Assembly (NCBI RefSeq): GCF_040782645.1
Contig: NZ_CP160403.1
Coordinates: 4,278,001 to 4,342,000 of the forward strand
From: Streptomyces sp. HUAS ZL42
GTDB lineage: Bacteria > Actinomycetota > Actinomycetes > Streptomycetales > Streptomycetaceae
Length of the DNA stretch: 64,000 nt
Direction: 5' to 3'
Notes under the pieces: model-generated
Database searches by the model: none
What the model saw: only the letters and a program-made list of their open reading frames with translations
What the model was told of the DNA's origin: nothing
In this document: positions 8,212 through 16,924 of the stretch, piece after piece
Numbering within the stretch: the first letter of the stretch is position 1
Layout of the letters: every line of letters begins with the position of its first letter
Made by a program: the position numbers and the translations under genes

Positions 8212-9061
8212 CCTTGAGACTGGCGACCACGATCAGCGGCACGCCCAGCGCCTGCACGAGGCCGATGTGGTGGCCGTACACCGCCCAGTCCATGACCATC
8301 GCGACGGCCGGGTAGACGAAGGCGAGGACGGCGATCTTCGAAACCGGGAGCTTGGCGTAGGCGGCGTACATCAGGACGTACATCACGCCCGTGTGGATGA
8401 ACCCGAGCCCGACCAGCCAGCCCCAGTCCGCGCCCGTGCCGCTCATCGCGCCGAAGTCGGCGAAGGGCAGCAGGAGCGGGATGCCGACGAGGACCTGGAC
8501 GAGCGCGACGAGGTGCGGACGAACGCCCGTGACGCGCTTGGTGACCAGGGTGGACAGTCCGTAGAGGAGCGCGGCGAGCAGCGCCTGTCCGACGCCCACC
8601 ACATACGATCCACCGCTCCCGAAGTCCCCGGGCGTGACGCCCGAGACGAGGATCAGCCCCGCGAAGGCGACGCCCACCCAGCCGACCTTGGTGGCGGTGA
8701 GCCGCTCGCGGAAGAGCAGGGCGCCCAGCAGCACGACGTAGAAGGGCTGCGTGTGGTACACGACCGTGGCGACGGAGATCGACGTGTTCTCGTACGACTG
8801 GAACAGCAACACCCAGTTGAAGACGATGAACACACCGCCGAGGACGGCGAGTCCGAGCGTGCGCGCAGTGAACCCGTGGTGCCGCAGCCAGCCACGTCCG
8901 ACGACGTACGCGCCCAGCGCCAACGCCCCGAACAGCACACGGAAGAACACGACGTCGAAGGGCGAGGCGCCCGACTCGACGACGAAGACACCGAGGGTGC
9001 CGGAGAGCACCATCGCGCTCGTCAGCTGGGCCGTGCCCTTGTTCTCTGAGGTCATGGCCAT
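8108..9061 (-). CDS. EamA/DMT superfamily exporter
   Basis: A 317-residue drug/metabolite-type transporter with ten hydrophobic segments arranged as two EamA repeats; the second repeat includes LVTKRVTGVRPHLVALVQVL and ends at about residue 285. A hydrophilic tail of about 30 residues rich in Arg, Ala and Pro follows and is encoded in the antisense overlap with the LysR gene. Two in-frame ATGs (9061 and 9055) are possible starts. Substrate unknown. Confidence 0.9.
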   Translation of the reverse strand: MAMTSENKGTAQLTSAMVLSGTLGVFVVESGASPFDVVFFRVLFGALALGAYVVGRGWLRHHGFTARTLGLAVLGGVFIVFNWVLLFQSYENTSISVATVVYHTQPFYVVLLGALLFRERLTATKVGWVGVAFAGLILVSGVTPGDFGSGGSYVVGVGQALLAALLYGLSTLVTKRVTGVRPHLVALVQVLVGIPLLLPFADFGAMSGTGADWGWLVGLGFIHTGVMYVLMYAAYAKLPVSKIAVLAFVYPAVAMVMDWAVYGHHIGLVQALGVPLIVVASLKVTLARPRASAPVRETAGRAPEAASRPATPVACEG

Positions 9062-9167
9062 GAAGGTAGGAGCGGGCGCCGAGGGTGGTCCACGAGCCGG
9101 TGGGGCGTCCTGCCGATGGGGGTATCGGTCCGGCCGATGACCGCTGGTCCCCGGGTTGTCCGTCGTG

Positions 9168-9935
9168 TCAGCGCAGCCGCGACGACGACAGGATCGACAG
9201 CAGGTGGGCCGGGACCATCACCCAGGTGATGACGGCCAGCGCGCCGAGTGCCCAGCGCGTCGGCTCGATGCCGTCGGTCGCGGTGTCGGCGATCGCCGCG
9301 ACCAGCAGCACCAGGGACGCCTCGATGCCGTTCGTGACGCGGTGGATCTTGAAGGCGGCGGCGAGGCGGCGCACCGTGGCCACGCCCTGCGAGCGCGGCC
9401 TGGTCGACTCGTCGTCGGCGACGGCGAGCCCGCGACGGGCCCGCGCCACGTCCACCAGGTCGGTGGAGGCCTTCAGCAGGACGACGCCCAGGGCGGTGGC
9501 GATCCCGACCGACAGCCATCCGCCGACGCCCGACTCGGCGGCCCGGTAGCCGGCGCCCGCCATCAGCGCCGCGTCGGCGAGGTAGGCGCCGAGGCGGTCG
9601 ACGTAGACTCCGCTCGCGCTGTTCTGTCCCTTCCAGCGGGCGACCTCGCCGTCCACGCAGTCGAAGAGGAGGAAGAGCTGCATGAGGACGGCCGCGAGTA
9701 CGGCGCCCGTGAGTCCCGGGATCATCAGCGCCGCCCCCGACGCGACCCCGCACACCACCATCGTCCAGGTGAGCTGGTCGGGCGTGACCGGGGTGCGGAC
9801 CAGTTGCCGGGTGAACCGCAGGGAGATCTTCCGCATGTACAGCCGGCCCGCCCAGTGCTCGCCGTTGCGGCTCGCCAGCTTCGCCTGCGGCTGGCAGACC
9901 TCCCGCAACTCCTCCAGCACCGGAGCAGCACCCAT
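9168..9935 (-). CDS. CDP-alcohol phosphatidyltransferase family membrane enzyme
   Basis: A 255-residue membrane protein of the CDP-alcohol phosphotransferase family, which links a CDP-activated lipid or sugar alcohol to a second alcohol. The signature is present in the third helix: DCVDGEVAR, eight residues, then GVYVDRLGAYLAD. In canonical members a fourth Asp follows three residues after the DRLG aspartate; here that position is Ala. Substrate is not predictable. The ATG at 9935 follows GGGGAA. It is divergent from the deaminase gene. Confidence 0.85.
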   Translation of the reverse strand: MGAAPVLEELREVCQPQAKLASRNGEHWAGRLYMRKISLRFTRQLVRTPVTPDQLTWTMVVCGVASGAALMIPGLTGAVLAAVLMQLFLLFDCVDGEVARWKGQNSASGVYVDRLGAYLADAALMAGAGYRAAESGVGGWLSVGIATALGVVLLKASTDLVDVARARRGLAVADDESTRPRSQGVATVRRLAAAFKIHRVTNGIEASLVLLVAAIADTATDGIEPTRWALGALAVITWVMVPAHLLSILSSSRLR

Positions 9936-10098
9936 GACCGTTCCCCTCACCAGGAATCCCCGGGCTGCCCCGGGCCTCAACTACCGCACACGCGGCGACG
10001 ATCGGGCCAGGTTACAGACCGCCGGATGCGGATCTTCCGCAGGCCATGGGTCCACAGTCCCGTTGCCCTCCGGTTCCGGTCACAGGAGAGTGGGACGC

Positions 10099-10557
10099 AT
10101 GAAGCTCTTGGATCAGGCAACGGGCCGTACATGGCTCGCCACCGCCGTCGAGGAGGCCCGCGCCAGCCTCGCCGAGGGCGGTATCCCGATCGGCGCCGCG
10201 CTCTACGGGGCCGACGGCGCCCTGCTCGGCCGCGGACACAACCGGCGCGTCCAGGACGACGACCCCTCGACGCACGCGGAGACGGCGGCCTTCCGGGCGG
10301 CGGGGCGGCAGCGGTCGTACCGGGGTACGACGATGGTGACGACCCTCTCGCCGTGCTGGTACTGCAGCGGTCTCGTCCGCCAGTTCGGCATCTCCCGGGT
10401 CGTGATCGGCGAGGCGGTCACCTTCCACGGCGGGCACGACTGGCTGGCGGAGCACGGCGTGGAGATCGTGGTTCTCGACGACGCCGAGTGCGTCGGGATG
10501 ATGCGCGACTTCATTCAGAGCAACCCCGCCCTGTGGAACGAGGACATCGGTGAGTGA
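10099..10557 (+). CDS. Nucleoside/cytosine deaminase (CDA superfamily)
   Basis: A 152-residue zinc deaminase. The zinc site is complete: THAETAAF supplies the His and catalytic Glu, and SPCWYCSG the two Cys ligands. The arrangement and short C-terminal tail (MRDFIQSNPALWNEDIGE) resemble yeast-type cytosine deaminase and related nucleoside deaminases more than tRNA adenosine deaminase. AGGAGA precedes the ATG. It overlaps the next gene by 8 bp, so both are in one operon. Confidence 0.88.
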   Translation: MKLLDQATGRTWLATAVEEARASLAEGGIPIGAALYGADGALLGRGHNRRVQDDDPSTHAETAAFRAAGRQRSYRGTTMVTTLSPCWYCSGLVRQFGISRVVIGEAVTFHGGHDWLAEHGVEIVVLDDAECVGMMRDFIQSNPALWNEDIGE

Positions 10558-11515
10558 CCCCCGTATTCCGACCATTGATCTGCGGCCCTGGCTGGACGGC
10601 GACGAGCAGGCCCGCCACGACATCGCCCGCACCGTCGACCAGGCCCTCCAGACCGCCGGTTTCCTCCTGGTCACCGGGCACGGCGTGGACCCGGCCCTGC
10701 GCGCACGCATCCGGGAGGCCGCCCGCGCCTTCTTCGTCCTCCCCGCAGACGTCAAGCAGCCGTACGCCGCGAAGGTCGGCGGCCGCGGCTGGCTCGGTCC
10801 CGGCGCCGAGGCCAACGGGTACGCGGAGGGTACGCAGACCCCGCCGGACCTGAAGGAGTCGCTGACGTTCGCGACGCACGAGCCCTTCGAGGAACCGGTG
10901 GTCAACGCGGAGTGGTACGCGCCCAACGTCTGGCCGGCGGAGGTACCGGAACTTCAGCGGCTCTGCGAGGAGTACCTGGCGAAGATGGGTGAGCTGGAGA
11001 ACCACCTCCTCGCCCTCCTCGGCGAGGCCCTCGGTCTCGAACCCGACTTCTTCACGCGGCACATGGACCACCCCACGTACGGCTTCAACATCAACTGGTA
11101 TCCGGGGACGGCAGTCATCGGCGAGCCCCTGCCCGGACAGTTCCGCATCGGACCCCACACCGACTTCGGGACCGTGACGATCCTCGACCGGCAGGCGGGC
11201 AAGGGCGGGCTGCAGGTCTACACCGACGAGGGCGGCTGGCAGGACGCGCCCCACGACCCGGCCGCCTTCACCGTCAACATCGGCGATCTGATGGCCCGTT
11301 GGACCGGCGACCGCTGGCGCTCCGGCCGCCACCGCGTCCTGCCGCCGCCGGCCGACGCACCCGCCGAGGAACTGATGTCCCTGGTCTACTTCGGCGAGTG
11401 CACCCCGGGGACGCTCGTGGAGTCCGTCCCGGCTCCGGTGGGCAGGGTGACGTACGAGCCCGTCGACTCGCATGTGTACCTGCGGGAGAAGCTCGACTCG
11501 ATCACCGTGGGCTGA
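10550..11515 (+). CDS. Isopenicillin N synthase-like 2-oxoglutarate/Fe(II) oxygenase
   Basis: A 321-residue non-heme iron oxygenase of the isopenicillin N synthase/flavanone hydroxylase type. The N-terminal DIOX_N region starts with IPTIDLRPWL, and the double-stranded beta-helix core shows the iron ligands HTD (in PHTDFGTVTIL) and the distal His in GRHRVLPP. The usual RxS oxoglutarate motif is only loosely matched (MSLVYF). GTG start inside the deaminase gene, 8-bp overlap. A role in nucleobase or secondary metabolism is likely from the partner, but the substrate cannot be named. Confidence 0.88.
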   Translation: MSDPRIPTIDLRPWLDGDEQARHDIARTVDQALQTAGFLLVTGHGVDPALRARIREAARAFFVLPADVKQPYAAKVGGRGWLGPGAEANGYAEGTQTPPDLKESLTFATHEPFEEPVVNAEWYAPNVWPAEVPELQRLCEEYLAKMGELENHLLALLGEALGLEPDFFTRHMDHPTYGFNINWYPGTAVIGEPLPGQFRIGPHTDFGTVTILDRQAGKGGLQVYTDEGGWQDAPHDPAAFTVNIGDLMARWTGDRWRSGRHRVLPPPADAPAEELMSLVYFGECTPGTLVESVPAPVGRVTYEPVDSHVYLREKLDSITVG

Positions 11516-11640
11516 CGATCCCTGCCTCGCGGCCGGGTGCGTGCGGAACTTTCGTAACCCAACGGACATCACGCGATCTGGCTCGAACCAACTTCCGCTC
11601 CTTACCCTTGAGTTGAGAACCGGCCTAGGGGGAGGTGCGG

Positions 11641-13770
11641 GTGCACAGACGGTTGCACGGGCGTGGTGCGCTGTTCGACACGGAGCCTGCCGGTCTCGTC
11701 CCACGGCTCGTCGGGCTGCGTCCCTACGAGCATCTCGCCGCCAAGGTCGACCATCCCCGCGAGCTGCCGATGCTGGTCCTCGCGGGCGGTCGAGGTCTCG
11801 GCAAGAGCGCGGTGCTCGCCGAACTGTGGGACGCCTACACGGAACGCAACCGCAAGGGCGAGACGCGCAAACGCACCCCGGTCGCGCTGATCGACTGCGA
11901 GGAGGAGCAGTTCGCCCGGCCGCCGCACGAGGAGAGCCCCGAGTCCTGGTCACCGGTGTGGCAGGCGCTGCTGGTGATCGCCGAGCAGCTGACCGAGCCG
12001 GTGAAGGCGGCCGGACAGCTCACCTTCCCCCGGCTGACGGCGGGCCTGGTGGCGGTACGGGCGCAGGACTGGAGCGGCCGTACGGACTCGGAGCGCATCC
12101 GCCGGGAGCTGGTGCGGATCCTGCTGCTGAACGAGCGCGGTGCGCGGTTCAACCTGGCCGGCCGGTGGGCGGCCAAGGTCGCGTCGAAGGTGATCGCGGC
12201 CGCCAGCGGGCAGGGCCCGTTCGTCGCGGCGACCGTCGAGGCCACCCTGGAGGCCCTCTCCGAGGGCGTCACGCACCGCAAGGAGCAGCGGCCGTCGACC
12301 TGGTACCGCACGTATCCGAACGCGGGCGGCAACGCGAAACGCGGACTGCTGCTGCTCTCCGGGAACTTCCGGGCCGGCGGCACCTCGCGCGAGCACGCCG
12401 AGCGCTATCTCGTACGGGCGCTGCTCGCCGACCTGGCCGAGGCGTACTCGGGGATCGGCTCGCACCTCACCCGGCTGGGCCGCCCGCTGGTGCTGCTCGA
12501 CAACGCGCGGAGCGGACCGGGACCGGGCCTGCTGGACGCGGTGCTGCGGGACCGCTCCGAGGGGATCGCGGACCAGGTCGTGTTCATCGCGACCGTACGC
12601 GGCACCGACCACCCCGCCCTGCGGGACGCGGCCCGCCGCGACCTGCCCGCGGTGGCCCGGACCACGGACTGGGAGCCGGGCAGCTCCGCCTCGTCCCGGA
12701 CCCTCCTCGTGCCGCTGCCGCCGCTGTCGCCCGACGACACCTTGCACATCGTGGGCGCGGTGTGCGACGACGTCGAGGTCCCGCCCCAGCTCCCGCACGC
12801 CGCACACCGGTTGACCGGCGGCAACCCGCTGGGCATCGTCCTGCTGGCCACGGCGGCCAAACAGCATCCCGAGCGGGCCGTCTCACTGGGCCGGCTGCTC
12901 ACCGCGCACATCTCCCTGGAGGAGGACCGGGCCGACAGCCGCCCCGCCTACAGCGAACTGCTGGAACGCCTCGTGCCCGCCGACCGGCTCGACGAACTGA
13001 CCGTGCTGGCCGCCGCCCACGACCACGACTCGGCCGTGGCTCTGGCCGCGGCCCAGCTCCCGGACGACTTCGGCGCCTCGGGCGTACGCTCCCTGCGGGC
13101 ACAACTGGCCGGGGAGGGACTGCCGTCCGAGCCCGGCCACTTCGTCGGCGACCCCTTCGTACGCACCCTGCTGCTGCTCCGCCTCCACCACCGCCACGCG
13201 GACCACGCCAAGTGGCGTGAGGTGCACGAGACGTCGATACGGCACTACACGCACGCCGAGGACGACCCCTCCCACGCCCGCTACCGCCTCTACCACGAAC
13301 TCGCCCTCGGCGACGCGGCCGGCGCGGTGGCCCACCTGCGCGACACCTTCACCTCCCTCGACACCCGCACCTGGCTGGACACCCTCTGCTTCCTCGCAGC
13401 GGCCCCCTACTTCCACGCGCACGACGCCGAGGGCCGCGACTTCGCCGACCAGGACGACCGTCGCTCGGCGATCGCGCTCGGCCGCACCGACGCCGGCCAC
13501 CGTCCGCCGCAGGGCGCCGACGCCTTCCTGCACCTGCGGATACGGCGGCTGCTGCACGCCGTCTGGCAGGTGACCGACCCGCTGGTGCTGCCCGACCCGA
13601 AGGTGTGCGACCGGATGCGGTTCGAGCTGCTGCAACTGTCCGACCTGCGGCCCGCGGGAGGTGCCCTGCTGTTCGCGGCGTCGCAGGCCTGGCCGCTGGA
13701 CGCCCTCGCCGGGCGGGCACTGCGCACGCCGGACGACGACGAGTCCGACGACACGGACGGGGAGGCGTGA
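11641..13770 (+). CDS. Large P-loop ATPase, STAND-like, unknown function
   Basis: A 709-residue soluble protein. A Walker A motif, GGRGLGKS, lies at residues 49-56, and a Walker B-like strand (PLVLLDN) near residue 285; the long helical C-terminal half resembles STAND-type signalling ATPases. No effector domain is recognised. The GTG at 11641 fits the upstream GGGGGAGG better than a GTG two codons earlier. Its stop overlaps the start of the next gene (TGATG), so the ATPase and the membrane-anchored binding protein are almost certainly made together. Confidence 0.75.
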   Translation: MHRRLHGRGALFDTEPAGLVPRLVGLRPYEHLAAKVDHPRELPMLVLAGGRGLGKSAVLAELWDAYTERNRKGETRKRTPVALIDCEEEQFARPPHEESPESWSPVWQALLVIAEQLTEPVKAAGQLTFPRLTAGLVAVRAQDWSGRTDSERIRRELVRILLLNERGARFNLAGRWAAKVASKVIAAASGQGPFVAATVEATLEALSEGVTHRKEQRPSTWYRTYPNAGGNAKRGLLLLSGNFRAGGTSREHAERYLVRALLADLAEAYSGIGSHLTRLGRPLVLLDNARSGPGPGLLDAVLRDRSEGIADQVVFIATVRGTDHPALRDAARRDLPAVARTTDWEPGSSASSRTLLVPLPPLSPDDTLHIVGAVCDDVEVPPQLPHAAHRLTGGNPLGIVLLATAAKQHPERAVSLGRLLTAHISLEEDRADSRPAYSELLERLVPADRLDELTVLAAAHDHDSAVALAAAQLPDDFGASGVRSLRAQLAGEGLPSEPGHFVGDPFVRTLLLLRLHHRHADHAKWREVHETSIRHYTHAEDDPSHARYRLYHELALGDAAGAVAHLRDTFTSLDTRTWLDTLCFLAAAPYFHAHDAEGRDFADQDDRRSAIALGRTDAGHRPPQGADAFLHLRIRRLLHAVWQVTDPLVLPDPKVCDRMRFELLQLSDLRPAGGALLFAASQAWPLDALAGRALRTPDDDESDDTDGEA

Positions 13771-15317
13771 TGGCCGGCGGAAGAGGCGCGGTGGCGCGGC
13801 TGCGGGTGATCTGGGGGATCCGCCTCTACCGCTATCTGGCCCTGCTGGTCACGGCCGCGGTGGTGACCGGGCTGGTCCTCGGCATCCGGGCGCTCGCCCA
13901 CGAGGACCGCTCGTGCGCACCCGGGGTCGCACGGCCGCAGGACAGTGACGAGTGCGTGGGCGTGGCGACGACGGCGTACGACTTCGGGCGGCCCCAGCTC
14001 CGGGACGCGGTACGGGCCATCGACCGCGAGAACGCCCGCCTCAAGCCCGGCAGCTACGTGACGGTCGCGCTGATGTTGCCGTACACGGCGACCACCCCCT
14101 CCACCCTCAGCGACATCCAGCACGAGCTGCAGGGCGCCTACCTGGCGCAGTACCAGGCCAACCACAGCTCCAACGGCCAGTCCCCCGCGATCCGGCTGGT
14201 GCTCGCCAACCCGGGGGCGACCGGCGACCACTGGGAGCGGATGGTCGACCAGCTGGTCCGGATGACGAAGAGCTCCGACCGGCTGCGGGCGGTCGCCGGG
14301 GTCGGCATGAGCACCGACAACAACAAGAAGGCCGTCAAGGAGCTGACCCTGCGCGGCATTCCGGTGGTCGGCAGCTCGATCACCGCCGACGACCTCGCCA
14401 ACGGCCAGAACGGCCAGGACCCCTTCCCCGGCCTCGCCCGGGTCTCGCCCACCAACACCGACGAGGCCCGCGCGCTGGCCTCCTTCGCCAAGGTGACGGC
14501 GGGCAAGGCGCTGCTCGTGTACGACAAGCCCGGCGACCCCTACACGCGGACGCTCCAGCAGTCGTTCGCGAAGCTGATCGAGGGCTCGCCGTACGAGCCG
14601 CAGCCGTTCACCCCGCCCGCCGACCGCAGCCGGGAGGGCACGACCGCCAACACCTTCCGGCAGATCACGCACCTCGTGTGCGACACGGCCGAGGGCACGG
14701 ACACGATCCTGTTCGCGGGCCGGCACACCCAGCTGCGGCAGTTCATCAACGCGCTCGGCGGACGCGGCTGCCAGGACCGGAAGTTCACGGTGCTCACCGG
14801 TGACGAGGGCTCCTACCTGACCGGCGAGAAGGACCTGGACCGCAGCGCCCTCGAACGCAACCTCTCCGTCCGCTACACGGCCCTCGCCCACCCCGACGCC
14901 TGGCTGAAGGACACCGCGAGGACGGGCGGCTCCAAACAGGACGCGGAGGTCCTGAACGGGCTGCTGGCAGGCAGTGGCCGCGAGCCGATCGGCCCCATCG
15001 GCTCGACGGGGCTGGAGGACGGCCAGCTGATCATCGCCTACGACGCCGTGCAGCTGGCCGTCCACGGCATCCGCGAGGCCACGCCCGACGGCCGGGTGGT
15101 CCCGCCGCTCGCGGACGTCGGCCTGCAGTGGCCGCAGGTCAAGGGCTCGCTGCGGGTGAGCGGGGCGAGCGGCTGGATCTGCCTGGACGTGCACGGCAAC
15201 CCGTACGACAAGGCCGTACCGATCGTGGAACTCACCCCCGAGGGCGGCTCCCGCTTCGTGAAGATCGCGTGGCCGGAGGGGAAGGCGCCGGGGAAGGAGT
15301 GTCTGCCGCCGTCCTAG
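13770..15317 (+). CDS. Membrane-anchored periplasmic-binding (type 1) like protein
   Basis: A 515-residue protein with a single N-terminal membrane segment at about residues 20-42 and a large extracytoplasmic domain. The latter has the rhythm of type 1 periplasmic binding proteins: PGSYVTVALMLPYT, an LRAVAGVGMSTDNN segment, IPVVGSSITADDL, and ALLVYDKPGDPYTRTLQQS. No ABC permease or ATPase of a transporter is nearby; the partner is the upstream P-loop ATPase. This suggests a sensor rather than an importer (inference). Its TAG stop shares the palindrome CTAG with the convergent SRPBCC gene. Confidence 0.78.
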   Translation: MAGGRGAVARLRVIWGIRLYRYLALLVTAAVVTGLVLGIRALAHEDRSCAPGVARPQDSDECVGVATTAYDFGRPQLRDAVRAIDRENARLKPGSYVTVALMLPYTATTPSTLSDIQHELQGAYLAQYQANHSSNGQSPAIRLVLANPGATGDHWERMVDQLVRMTKSSDRLRAVAGVGMSTDNNKKAVKELTLRGIPVVGSSITADDLANGQNGQDPFPGLARVSPTNTDEARALASFAKVTAGKALLVYDKPGDPYTRTLQQSFAKLIEGSPYEPQPFTPPADRSREGTTANTFRQITHLVCDTAEGTDTILFAGRHTQLRQFINALGGRGCQDRKFTVLTGDEGSYLTGEKDLDRSALERNLSVRYTALAHPDAWLKDTARTGGSKQDAEVLNGLLAGSGREPIGPIGSTGLEDGQLIIAYDAVQLAVHGIREATPDGRVVPPLADVGLQWPQVKGSLRVSGASGWICLDVHGNPYDKAVPIVELTPEGGSRFVKIAWPEGKAPGKECLPPS

Positions 15318-15721
15318 GAGGCCGCCGCCGCAAGGTACTCGATCAGGCGTTCGAAACGGGCACGCCAGCCCTCCTCGGTCTCCGCCTCGCCCTGAACCTC
15401 GTGGGTGAACCGGAGGATGCTGGCGTCGTCCCCGTCCCGCTCCAGATGGAAGCGGATGCGCCCGAGGCCCTCCACCGTGTACTCGGCGACCCGGTCCACG
15501 TCCCAGGCGGTGACCTGCCCCCTGCCCAGGTCACGCAGGACGACCGCGCCGCCGAGCCGGGGCTCCAGAACCTCGACGCCGGTCCACCAGGCGCCCAGCC
15601 CCTCCGGGGTGGCGAGGGCCGGCCAGACCGTCTCCATGGACCGCGGAAGCCGTACGAGCATGTGCAGCGTGCGCGGGTTCCCGTGGGTCTCGCTGGTGCC
15701 CTGTTCGACGGAACCGGTCAT
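15314..15721 (-). CDS. SRPBCC (START/AHSA1-like) family protein
   Basis: A 135-residue single-domain protein of the SRPBCC fold: LHMLVRLPRSMETVWPALATPEGLGAWW is the start pattern of AHSA1-like and polyketide-cyclase-like members, ending with RFERLIEYLAAAAS. These proteins bind hydrophobic ligands; the ligand here is unknown. It overlaps the convergent upstream gene by four bases, the two stop codons sharing CTAG. Confidence 0.85.
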   Translation of the reverse strand: MTGSVEQGTSETHGNPRTLHMLVRLPRSMETVWPALATPEGLGAWWTGVEVLEPRLGGAVVLRDLGRGQVTAWDVDRVAEYTVEGLGRIRFHLERDGDDASILRFTHEVQGEAETEEGWRARFERLIEYLAAAAS

Positions 15722-15805
15722 GACACCAGCGTGACCCGGGGCGGAGCGTTCCGCACGTGGTCACGGGCGCTCACCGGTATCCACGTTTATCCGCCGTACG
15801 GCAGT

Positions 15806-16924
15806 TCAGAACCCGACGGAGCGGAGCGCGCCCAGACCCACGTCGGCGTACGAGTGCTTGCCGGACACGAAGATGTTCACCCCGTAATAGTTGAACAGCC
15901 AGCAGCCGAAGGCGAGCAGCGCCAGGTACGCGGCCTTGCGGCCCTTCCAGCCGGCCGTGGCACGGGCGTGCAGGTAGCAGGCGTAGCCGACCCAGGTGAT
16001 GAAGGACCAGGTCTCCTTGGGGTCCCAGCCCCAGTAGCGGCCCCACGCGTCGCCCGCCCAGATCGCGCCCGCGATGATCGTGAACGTCCACAGCGGGAAG
16101 ACGGCCGCGTTGACGCGGTAGGCGAACTTGTCGAGGGACGCCGATGCGGGCAGCCGGTCCAGGAACGAGTTCGCGAAGCGGCCGGGCTTGCCGCCGGTCG
16201 CGAGCTTGTTCTCGTAGTTGTCCTTGAACAGGTACAGGATCGTGGCGACCGCGCCGACGTAGAAGACCGCGCCGCAGAAGATCGCGGTGGAGACGTGGAT
16301 GTACAGCCAGTACGAGTGAAGGGCGGGAACCAACTGGTCACTGGCGGTGTACAAGACAGTGACGGCGAGACCGAGATCGAGGAGGACCGTCGTGATCAGG
16401 AACAGGCCGAGCCAGCGGACGTTCTTCTTCAGCGCGAGCAGCCCGAGGTACACACCGACGGCGACCGTCGAGAAGGTGATGTTGAACTCGTACATGTTGC
16501 CCCACGGCGCCCGCTGCACCGACAGGGCCCGCGCGAGCACTCCACCGAACTCGACCAGGAAGGCGAGCAGGGTGAGGGAGATGGCGATACGCCCGTAGAG
16601 GTCGCCCTGCTCGTCCCCGCCGTGCGCACCAGGCCCGTCGGGCACGTCCCGCGCCCCGGCCGCGGACCGCACGACGACCTTCGGCCGCTCCAGTACGGCC
16701 GTGCCGCCGGCGTTCTTCACGGTGACCGCCGGCGTCGTCTTCGCCGCGTCCTTCTTGGCGTCCGCGGTGAGCGCGGCGGCGGTGCGGCCGACCTTGCTGC
16801 GGCTGCCGAAGAGCCATTCGGCGATGTACGCGAAGAAGGCCAGGGTGTAGACGGCCATCGCGGAGTAGATCAGCGTGTTGCTGATGTTCGCGAGATGTTC
16901 GTTGGTGGCGGCGGCGAGAGTCAC
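15806..16924 (-). CDS. resC: Cytochrome c biogenesis protein ResC/CcsB (heme handling)
   Basis: A 372-residue polytopic membrane protein, the CcsA/ResC part of the System II cytochrome c synthase. The tryptophan-rich heme-binding motif is present as WGRYWGWDPKETWSF, with flanking His residues in membrane segments (HSYWLYIHV upstream and YLHARATAG downstream). About 80 Lys/Ala-rich residues near the N-terminus form a cytoplasmic linker. Its GTG start overlaps the resB stop (GTGA). Last gene of the four-gene cytochrome c operon. Confidence 0.93.
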   Translation of the reverse strand: MTLAAATNEHLANISNTLIYSAMAVYTLAFFAYIAEWLFGSRSKVGRTAAALTADAKKDAAKTTPAVTVKNAGGTAVLERPKVVVRSAAGARDVPDGPGAHGGDEQGDLYGRIAISLTLLAFLVEFGGVLARALSVQRAPWGNMYEFNITFSTVAVGVYLGLLALKKNVRWLGLFLITTVLLDLGLAVTVLYTASDQLVPALHSYWLYIHVSTAIFCGAVFYVGAVATILYLFKDNYENKLATGGKPGRFANSFLDRLPASASLDKFAYRVNAAVFPLWTFTIIAGAIWAGDAWGRYWGWDPKETWSFITWVGYACYLHARATAGWKGRKAAYLALLAFGCWLFNYYGVNIFVSGKHSYADVGLGALRSVGF

